Shown here: piece by piece, positions 55,836 to 64,000 of the stretch
How positions within the stretch are numbered: the first letter of the stretch is position 1
Layout: every line of letters begins with the position of its first letter
Position numbers and translations under genes: made by a program
The notes under the pieces: model-generated
What the model was told of the DNA's origin: nothing
What the model saw: only the letters and a program-made list of their open reading frames with translations
The model's database searches: none
NCBI GenBank assembly: GCA_948470475.1
Contig: OX419343.1
Coordinates: forward strand, 25,361,302 to 25,425,301
Reading direction: 5' to 3'
DNA: 64,000 nt
Origin: Galaxea fascicularis
Taxonomy: Eukaryota > Cnidaria > Anthozoa > Scleractinia > Euphylliidae

Positions 55836-56770
55836 TCACTCCTTCGGCACAATAACCACTGGTACATGCGCATGGTGTATGACATAGTCACTCACACTTC
55901 CTAATATGGTGCGACGCACGGTTCCCGCTCCCCGACTGCCAATGACAATAAAGGTGGCTCCTTCTTGTTTAGCGACTTTACAAATATCTTGTCCTGGTGG
56001 ACCGGCTTCGATGACAATCTTTGCATCCAACTAAAACGAGGAAAACAGATACGTGATTCGTTGGGTTACCCTTAAACAGGAGTTAAACAATATGAGTTAT
56101 GAGGAACCCGGCCTCTTGCCGGCGTATTCGAGTAAGACGCACCTTCAAGGCTTTGCATTTGAGTCTGTATCTTTTCTCCAGTTCTTTCACGGTTTTGTCA
56201 TGCTTCCACTCATCAGTGGTATTCATGTCTGAAAGAAACAATGTCATTCTTGACTGAAGATTTTACAGCTCTTACTTGATGCCGCTGTATGTGCGATAAT
56301 TCGACTCGTTGCAGAAAAATTCGCCCATAGAATGAGGGAACTAAATTCGCCCATAACTTGAATTCACTCTTAAGTTCTAGTTACCTACCGGTGTCGAATT
56401 GAGTAATAAGTGAGTTATCAGTAGACAGCTTGACAAGCAGTCAAGATCAATGCTGTTCCTTCCTCAGCCTTCTGAACACATTAAATTATAATCAGCATCA
56501 TAAGAGTGGATGACGTAACTTACCAGGCATGACGGGCGGCAACGATTCATGTGAATGTATGAGAACTAACTGATCTCCATTATGATACACATGTTCCTTA
56601 AACCCTGCAAAGGTAAAGACGAGACGTCCTCAGGTTGCAATTATGTCCTGCTTACTTATGTTATTTACTGGCTGGCCTGGTTAACTGCTGACTGACTGAC
56701 TTACTGACCGACCGACCGACTAATTGAGTGACTTAGTAACTGACCGACTGACTGGCTGGCTGACTGGCTG

Positions 56771-56808
<38 letters not shown>

Positions 56809-56964
56809 TGACTGACTGACTGACTGACTTGACTAAGTGACCGACTAACTGACTGGTCGATAGACAGACTGACGGACTGGCTGGCTGGCTGGCTGACTGA
56901 CCTGCTGACTGACTGACTGACTGACTGACTGGCTGACTGGCTGACTGGCTGACTGACTGACTGA

Positions 56965-56995
<31 letters not shown>

Positions 56996-58350
56996 ACTGA
57001 CTTGACTGAGTGACAGACTGACTAGTTAGATGGCTGATCCATGATGACTTCTTTTTAAAGCAGCGGTGTTGTGAGAACTCAAAGGTCAGGAGATCGGAAT
57101 AGTTTTTCACGGAGCAGTTTTCGGAATTATTACTGTATCTATCGGAAGTTATCATTAAAGAGTATGCGGTCGTTGCTGTCTGAACGAACGAACGGATGAT
57201 TGAATGGATATGATTGTGTTCTGGCTAACCTGTCTATTTCACTTTATCCTCAGTTACCCTTTATGTAAAACCAATATAATTTAGACAACCTCCTAAACTG
57301 TACTGTTTCGTGCGCTGTGCCGCCCTTGATTTCTGGGCGTGGTCGGAGAGAAGTTTAGCTTATGTCTTACATCAAACGAACGTAAAAACAGTCACGCAAA
57401 CAGGACCCTTAATTCAAGCAGTTTCGCCGATGAGCTGACAGAAAGTATTTCTTGATAGTCCACAGACTATATAGCTGCAACCACCTCGTACAGCTCGATA
57501 AAAAGATCGTAAGGGAAATCCTGGTCGTAAAAGCTACACGAAAAAAAAAAAATAGTGATTTAATGTGTCCGTACACATTGCGTATACGCAAAAACGGTAA
57601 CACTTACGTACACTGGTACAAATGTCCGGAGGATCCTACTATTCTGTTTTTGGCATAGTCTGATGTTGACACGGTGTTAACAGATCCGTGCACAAGAGCT
57701 CACATGCAATGTCAGGCTGATGTCGCTGAGCTATCTTAATCGACAGAAGGAACCGCAAAACAGGAAAAATGCTCAAACCACATGGAACCCACAACATTGT
57801 ATACTGAAGTAAACAACCAGCATGTGGAAAATTGTTTCACGTACAGCACTTTCCCCAATAACTCGAAGGTATCTTAAAACTAAACCTAAACAGTACACCG
57901 GTAACGTAGTTTAGCTGTTATGGCCCCTCAACAGGTTTATATCAGACCTGCGACTGACCTGGCCACGAACCGAAAAAAAAAATCTTTTAAAATATGAACT
58001 TGAAAGTTGACTAGTGATAGCTACAGCATGGCACATCGCAGGGCCACCAAACGGTTACAAGCTGACGTGAGTGCTTATTATAGAAGAGTTTTAACATAAT
58101 TCAATATTAAGTTTGTAGGGTGCTTGCCCCTTTCGCTGCAAATTTGAATATAATGGCTGGGACAGACTCGCAGTAGGTTTGCGCAGATGACTTCTTTTTA
58201 AAACAGCGGTGTCGTGAGACAATTACGCCACATGCTATTTCCGGAACAAGAGAGAAATTGTTCATAATACTTACAGTCAAATGCCTTCTCGCTGTGATCG
58301 CTTGAATCCACAGCAATTGCTACAATTCTTTGAGATGTGCCAGTGGACAT
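55836..58350 (-). CDS. universal stress protein, ATP-binding type (copy C)
   Basis: 145 aa. Exons in transcript order: 58350-58275, 56604-56524, 56228-56143, 56030-55836; the same phases and AFDW junction as copies A and B. It starts MSTGTSQRIVAIAVDSSDHS. Exon 2 gives GDQLVLIHSHESLPP. Exon 3 is 86 nt instead of 101, a five-codon deletion in the charged helix (DEWKHDKTVKELEKRY). The last exon keeps the ATP motif GSRGAGTVRRTILGS and ends IVPKE. Its last exon is closer to copy B than to copy A, so B and C may be the younger pair. Intron 1 contains a (GACT/GGCT)n array. Confidence 0.92.
56690..57015. repeat. (GACT)n/(GGCT)n tetranucleotide array
   Basis: About 325 bp of interleaved CTGA and CTGG units. 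The 140-aa Ser-Gln-rich minus frame over it is a translation artefact. It lies in intron 1 of USP copy C. A sequence at 57045 (GATGACTTCTTTTTAAA) recurs at 58187. Confidence 0.9.
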
Positions 58351-61300
58351 AGTAAATTCTCCGAAAACTGTCGTGGGATGTTTGTTTCACTACGCTAATG
58401 AGACAGGTTTGAAAGTCTTTTGTGATCACAGAGTCTGAATGAATTTAATACTTGTTTATCAGGTCATGACAAATGCAATGATTTGCATCTGCTTGTCCAG
58501 AGGTGAAATAACTTCACGGAAACGTAGCGTTCGCGCACAAGTCTCGACAGCAGAAAGTATGGCAACGATAACTGACCATGGGAACAGAATGGAGACAAAC
58601 CTCAATTTTGAGAAAAAAAAAGAATTTTTGTTCGAAATTTCAATACAGAGAGCCTATTAACAAATGGTCTAACTCAGATCGCAAACATAAGTGCCTGTCA
58701 CATCGAGTCGAGTGAAGCCACTTCACAAAATTTTTCGGGTTGGTTAACTGACTCTTGAAGCTGTTCCATACTTAATGTACTTTTCTACTTATCTTCTTAT
58801 AATGTTGTATTAGCTTGCGTTTTCGTGCCTTAACTTTTATGATAAACTTAATACCATGTTTATTTGGTTTTACTCGGAAAATATTAATTGGTAATATGCC
58901 AGTTTCAGAGATGCAGATGTAGGGCTGATTTCACAACAAACAATCGAATTAAAGGGGTGGGCTGATTTCAACCCTTTAATTCGCTCACTCGTTCCCCCCC
59001 TAAACATTTTGGAACATTACCAGCTCTAAATTAATGATAAATGGACGACGTTGTTGGAGCTACTGCTGAAACTGACTGGGATGATATCTACCGAGCCGCG
59101 AACACTATACAACTATATAGGGCTATACACAGCTGTACGGGGCTATACAAGGCTATACATGACCAAACACAGCTATAGGCCGTTTTTATGCTAGAGACGT
59201 TAAAGTTTACGTCTGAGACATTAAAGCCGTCTGGTATAAAAACGGGACACATAAAAGTAGACAAACTAACGGACAAAAACAAGATTTTTCTAAGAAAAGA
59301 CTAGGATCTATTCTCGGAAGACACTGGGCACGAGCAAGCTCAGCACCGTATAAACGTTAAAACACGATTATATGAGCAAATAAACGTGGTGGAATTGCAG
59401 CTTCTCAAATTCATGTCTCGAAGTCGCCTAGAAGGACAGATGCAAATATTTTTGTGACAAAAATCAGTCTAAGAATCAGCAATTTCTGGCGAGGGACGAG
59501 GGACTAGATTTAGCCTCGGCACAAGGCTTGCTTGTCTTGTCGACCAAGAGAGCAAGGATGGAATCAAGTGGAGGTGAACAAAATATTCAGGGCTAAATAC
59601 GTCCCAGTTAGGCGTCCCGTTTTCACACCAGACGCATTTAACGTCTGAGACGTTAAAATCGTCTGTTAAGTGCGTCTTAACGACGCACTTAAAACAAGAC
59701 GTTTAAGTCGTCAGTCTCATTTATAGTTTTTATACTAGACGTTAAAGTCGTCTGGAGACGACTTAAACTTCTCTAGCATAAAAACGGCCATACAGGGCTA
59801 AACAATTAGCATTGTATAGCCCTATGTACAGTCTGGTATAGCGCCGTATAGTCCTGAAAAGCCTTCTATAGCTTTGTATAGCTGTGCATGGCTCAGTAAC
59901 GTCTGGTATAGCAATGTAGAGTCCTGTGTAGCTTTTTATAGCCCTGGTGTGGTGTATAATGCAGCAATAGTCATACGCAAATTTGTGTTGTCCAGGCACA
60001 TTATATGTTGGGTACAATACAATTCCTCATACATAACATACTTACCGCCCTTTATGACACGACCGCTGCCAACGATGACTATGCATCATTTCCTATGTGG
60101 CCAGGACCGATGCACAACTTGCGCTCATACCAACGCCTGTGCACTTGTTGACAGTCCTGAGGGACGTATAACTGTCACCAGTAAATTCACGTGTACTAGT
60201 AAAAACGTTTAGCAAGTTACATTACGTATCAATTCTGAAACCACTGACGAAGAGGCAGCAGCCTTGAACCGTCTAGAAAAAAAATTTTCATCTAGCGCTC
60301 AAATTTTCACTTCATTTGGACATCCGCTGATCAGTCCAGTGCATAAGCTTCCGCATATATTAGATGGCAATAGGCTATTCTTTGAAGCCGCGGCTGTCGA
60401 GCGAATTCAGATACAAGCTGTCATTTAAATTCGTTTCTCGAATATTCGCTCCATACAGCGAAGCTTGAGAAATCGGCAAATGACCGAAAGTAAATCGGAA
60501 CTCCAAGATGTCGCCTTGTTTACCGGAAGTGCGATAGTTTCGATATTCAGAACAGTAATGTTTTTCGACGGCTGGTTCAGGGTACGGAAGACTTTGACTT
60601 GGATATAAGATCGGCCGCGATTTTGGACTTTGCACGGAAGTACGATCTTTTAGGTCTGCGGTCGCCCCAAGATCTTGGTAGTGCATGTGTAAGGAAATAA
60701 TACCACCACTGAGCTACAAATTGATGTTTCTCAACAACTTTATTCTTCCAAAACGCCACGATGTTACAATGGTAAAACAAGATACAAAATGCTATGAAGA
60801 TTATTTCACTGATATCTTCAAACGCAAGTGTCCTTTTTTAACCTACTTTATCTTTTCTTTACCGCCAATTTTGAGATGAAATTGTTGGATACCATTTTTA
60901 AAAATTCAATTAGAAGTATAAGTACGTTGTGTTTGAACCCGGGTGCTGTTTATATTAGATTTTATAAAACTGAGATAAATTTTTGGAAATTCTGGTCAGT
61001 TATATTTTGTACAAATTGCGAAGAATAAATTATATTAAATTAAATTTTTGTACGATTTCTCGCACATGGTAACAATCTACATTGGCAATTTTGTTCTTCC
61101 TTTGGATGAAGACATAACTGTTTGTTTTCTTTTTCGGTTTTATGTGAAAGTGAAAATTTAAGAATTGTTTCTAAGACCGACTAACAATGTTTAGTGATAA
61201 GGCAATTCATCAAACTATTTTTGTTGCCACAATGCTGTTGGACGGAGCGGTTTTGTAGATATCATCATTTACTTTACGATGGAATTACATGAAGCAAAGT

Positions 61301-61352
61301 GTACCACGCCTAGGTTCCTGTCCATAGCGCAGTTGAAACAGGCCTCCTACAT
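58351..61352. other. intergenic, with a large foldback element
   Basis: The left end is the expected promoter of USP copy C. A CTATACA-rich repeat surrounds the foldback at 59178-59789. The stretch 60375-60686 has a 103-aa minus frame with no motif I recognise and is left uncalled. The rest is AT-rich. Confidence 0.4.
59178..59789. mobile_element. 612-bp foldback element inside CTATACA repeats
   Basis: GGCCGTTTTTATGCTAGAGA at the left pairs with TCTCTAGCATAAAAACGGCC at the right. ATA flanks both ends (59175-59177, 59790-59792), a possible 3-bp target duplication. Inside, blocks such as GACGTTAAAGTCGTCTG and TAAAAACGGGAC recur in both directions. On the left the flank is CTATACA-type; on the right the same repeat appears in inverse (TATAGCC). 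Confidence 0.8.
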
Positions 61353-63148
61353 TTAGTGATCCTGTAAAACAAAATAACAGTTAGTCAAGACACACTGCTT
61401 TGAAAGATGCTGCCAACAAATTATGCTGCTTAAGACTACTAAGGCAGAGTTCGAGTCTGGCCAAGCGATTGCATCAATCTCGCTATAACTCTTTAATGCT
61501 CAATTCTCCTTGCGTTTCTCGCATATTTCACGTGTTACGTGTAAGGAGAATTTGTATAACTCAACTAATCCCTGGTGATCATTCCCTGTATACTCATGCC
61601 CTGTCATATGGGTCACTATTGGGACATAAACGGAAAACAAGTTTTTCTCCTCATTCTTACTGTTATTGATGGATAGAAATTTTTCTGTAACTCCACTCCA
61701 AACTGTGCCTCCCAGGGTACTTTGATCACTTTCACCAGGGAGGAGAGGGTGGAGACTGTCTCTGTTTTCAGAATCCACTGACTGTCGGCGCAGTCCGCGG
61801 GAGCATCCTGTAAGTAGACACAGCGGCGTTGCTCAGCAAAAAATTTTCCTTATGACTTTCAGAGAATTTTAAAGGTGGTATAAACATTCATGACGATCCC
61901 CTACGAGGGTGGTTATATGTAGTGATAGGTAAGCGGAGTTTACAATAAAGAACGAAACAACGCCATGCAAAACAAAGTTAATCTGGCACACTTGTCTGGG
62001 TAACCGTGACAAACAAACGAAGTAAATCAGGGATGACATAAAGCTAAAAGTAAACCGCAAGCGCGAAGTAATATGAAACTAGTGTTCGCGAGGGAAAACA
62101 GGCAAAAAGGGAGAGAACGTTTAAAAAACACAGGAAAACCACAAGCGGGTTAGAGTAAATGAAAACACACAAGTGGCAACAGGCGTGGGAAAGACACAAG
62201 CGGTGAAAAGCGTGGGAAATAACACAAGTAGTGCGGAAAAGCTAACGAAAACACGAGCGGTTGGCACAGGGGCAGGGAAGAGCGCAAGTGACCTAAGGGC
62301 TGGTTCACACTTTGACATAAGCATAAGCATAAGCATAAGCATAAACATAAGCATAAGCATAAGAAAAATACATGTGTGAACCGGGGTTACATAAGCATAA
62401 GCATAAACATAAGCATAAGCACAAGGAATGGAAAAACTTCCATTCCTTGTGCTTATGCTTATGTTTATGCTTATGCTTATGTAACCCCGGTTCACACTTG
62501 TATTTTTCTTATGCTTATGTTTATGCTTATGCTTATGCTTATGTGCTTATGTCAAAGTGTGAACCAGCCCTAAGGCGCGGGATATTGTGTGTCAACCACG
62601 GCGACATTCCTTTTATAGAAATGCCCAGTGAGAACGGCAACGAGAACCTCATTCCGCTAGAAGTTAAGCTACAATTCATGATCAACTGAGGGCAGAGTAT
62701 TACCTCATCTGTTATACTTATACCCATGAAACACGGATCATCTTCGTAGAAATCCTATAAAGACAGCAAAGTTAAGTCAACATCGTAAATTCTGACTAGA
62801 CAATGCAAACATGGACAGGCAAACATTAAAGAAAATGCTTCACATTTCACTTAAGAAAAAACTGAAGAAAGAAGGGGAAATAACTCAATCAAATCACACA
62901 CCAAGCTGGTCACGTCGGTGATTTTGTGTCTTGCTAGACACACAAACGCCGGTCCCTTGAGATTCTGTGGCATTTCTGTGTACCGAGGGACGGGCCACTG
63001 GGGGTTCTGTTTGACCATAGCAATATGAGACCGCGAAACAACCACGCTGATCGAATCCAGACTAGAATCTAAAGATAATTGTGAGACGTTAAAAGTTAAG
63101 CTTACTGAGTCACAGCTGTGAGTACTCACTTACGTTCTTGCCGGGCAT
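61353..63148 (-). CDS. unrecognised small gene, about 130 aa, five exons
   Basis: I do not recognise the family. Exons in transcript order: 63148-63130 (19 nt, ATG), 63068-62902, 62754-62704, 61807-61661, 61361-61353. Donors gtgagt, gtgtgt, gtaata and gtaaga, and AG acceptors, give phases 1, 0, 0, 0 and an uninterrupted frame. The protein starts MPGKNVNSSLDSISVVVSRS, has QNPQWPVPRYTEMPQNLKG, then LDFYEDDPCFMGISITDE and a helical end KVPWEAQFGVELQKN. There is no signal peptide or membrane segment. The three middle exons are well supported by frame; the tiny last exon (two codons and stop) is the weakest, and without that splice the frame would instead run on 14 more codons. A foldback MITE (62297-62570) sits in intron 3, and a CCAAT cluster lies upstream. 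Confidence 0.55.
62130..62290. repeat. degenerate ACACAAGCGG minisatellite
   Basis: Repeated ACACAAGCGG / ACACAAGTGG and GCGTGGGAAA blocks at irregular spacing of about 26 bp, directly left of the CATAAG foldback. Non-coding. Confidence 0.5.
62297..62570. mobile_element. (CATAAG)n foldback MITE, TAA-flanked
   Basis: The ends GGGCTGGTTCACACTTTGAC and its inverse GTCAAAGTGTGAACCAGCCC are perfect, and TAA flanks both sides (62294-62296, 62571-62573), compatible with PIF/Harbinger-type target duplication. Between them are arrays of CATAAG, then a central hairpin around CACAAGGAATGG, then the inverse arrays. The arms also repeat TGTGAACCGGGGTTAC internally. It is in intron 3 of the unrecognised gene. 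Confidence 0.85.
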
Positions 63149-63225
63149 GGCTCGAGTGGCTGAAACTGTACAGTTAGAGCGAATAAGATTAACGCAGTAA
63201 TTAGAATCGCACTTGGCTGCAGTCT

Positions 63226-63418
63226 CCAATTGAGTGTCGTAAAATCAAAAACAAAGCAATTGCTCTGACCAATCACAACAGACATGAATAGCGCAATGAG
63301 CCAATCAGGATTCGAAGCAATTACATGCAGCCGGCCCCAAGCGCGGGAAAACGCGTACGCGTACGATTGGTTTTGCTTCTCATTGGTTGAGAAAGTGGCG
63401 TGAGTTTTATCAGCCAAT
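63226..63418 (-). promoter_or_regulatory. CCAAT-box cluster, likely promoter
   Basis: Six CCAAT/ATTGG pentamers fall within 193 bp: CCAAT at 63226, 63269, 63301 and 63414, ATTGG at 63366 and 63382. They lie 80-270 bp upstream of the ATG at 63148. Four read CCAATC or its inverse with good NF-Y-like context. There is no TATA box. The mixed orientation allows a bidirectional promoter. Confidence 0.55.
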
Positions 63419-63939
63419 CACGGAGTGAAGTAAAGCAAAACCAACGGAAACGAGAATTTCTTTCGACACTCAACTGAAAAGTGCTCTGAAGTATCGGCAG
63501 CAGAGGATAGAAAGCCTCGAAAGAGAATCCCAGCTCTGCACTGGCGGAATATGGGACATTCGGATAATGATGATGATGACAATGGCGATGACGACGGTCA
63601 GCACTTATGGCAAGTTCAGAGTAGTCGAGTGCGAGCGACAGCAAAACGAGGCCAAAGTCCCGACCAGCTGTATATGCCTGCCAGATTTCAGCTTTTTCGT
63701 GCACCCTCTCAACTATCCAGATAGGGACCACACCTAACAAGGTTTCATTGCAGAACAGTCTGCAATTCACTCACGAGGATTTGTTGAATCTGTGCAGCGG
63801 TGGGCCATGACGAACAACACAATACTGGTATCCATGTCTCCATCTCCTGCTGAGGTTCCTTCGGCTGCATCAGCTGCTTCGACTGCCAGGTCACTCTGCA
63901 TTCACCAAAAACAGTTGTCTCTTTAACAGTTACATGTTA

Positions 63940-64000
63940 AGGCTGGTTTTCACTAGCGCATAAGCACAAGCGATCGCATAAAAACATAAGGAGAACGAAC
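63940..64000. mobile_element. truncated relative of the CATAAG foldback MITE
   Basis: GGCTGGTTTTCACTAGCGCA, then CATAAGCACAAGCGATCGCA and CATAAAAACATAAG, resembles the left end of the element at 62297. It runs off the window, so its length and right end are unknown. Confidence 0.55.

Larger units (their letters stand above)
63149..64000. other. right-edge region, no firm gene
   Basis: The first part is the putative promoter described separately. A plus frame from ATG at 63551 to a stop at 63724 (57 aa, Asp-rich start) and another from about 63807 are not supported by splice signals. The last 60 bp start a repeat related to the CATAAG family. Confidence 0.4.

Noticed and set aside
56733..57155. 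140-aa Ser-Gln-rich frame (minus)
   Set aside because: It is a translation of the (GACT/GGCT)n array inside a USP intron.
60375..60686. 103-aa minus frame
   Set aside because: No recognisable motif, splice partner or coding signal; may be repeat-derived.
63321..63770. 149-aa minus frame and 57-aa plus frame at 63551-63724
   Set aside because: The minus frame crosses the CCAAT promoter region, and the plus frame has no supported splice partner; an Asp-rich start near a GAT repeat inflates its appeal.
1..64000. CRISPR arrays, operons, phage or bacterial features
   Set aside because: All genes are intron-bearing or animal-type; none of the short repeats shows regular spacer structure.

Overview
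The window looks like nuclear DNA of an anthozoan cnidarian, most likely a stony coral. It is AT-rich, has short exons with GT-AG introns, and carries animal genes (BTB-BACK-PHR, DUS3L, CATIP, a rhodopsin-like receptor). It also has a tandem array of universal stress protein (USP) genes, a family cnidarians kept, and many foldback/TIR elements and tRNA-derived SINEs. Nothing points to a bacterial, organellar or viral contig. The species call is inference.

Layout: 0-5 kb holds a predicted three-exon gene (+) for a small secreted cysteine-rich protein whose C-terminus resembles IL-17-type cystine-knot cytokines; a decayed Penelope-like reverse transcriptase and a (CAT)n array lie in its intron. 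At 6.2-7.5 kb is an intronless BTB-BACK-PHR gene (+). At 8.76-16.65 kb is a complete 15-exon DUS3L gene (+, 629 aa) encoding a tRNA dihydrouridine synthase with two CCCH fingers; its introns hold nested TIR elements, a near-perfect 73-bp foldback and one GC-AG intron. At 18.5-35.6 kb is a complete 11-exon CATIP gene (+, 364 aa). Its fourth intron carries a 7.1-kb antisense BEL/Pao LTR retrotransposon (24260-31373) with LTRs differing at one base, a long open frame, and an RT that lacks its N-terminal half.

35.6-42.1 kb is intergenic and repeat-rich (SINEs, a hAT-like MITE). A single-exon rhodopsin-like GPCR (-) lies at 42.1-43.2 kb. From 45.2 to 58.4 kb three four-exon USP genes (-) sit head-to-tail with the same intron positions and phases, so they are tandem duplicates. 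At 61.35-63.15 kb I reconstruct an unrecognised five-exon gene (-) for about 130 aa, with a CCAAT-box cluster upstream. The last kilobase has no firm gene.

The genes do not form one pathway: they are a tRNA-modifying enzyme, a cilium/actin factor, a ubiquitin-ligase adaptor, a receptor, a putative cytokine and a stress-protein cluster. Gene models come from reading splice signals and frame continuity by eye; every exon junction listed keeps frame.
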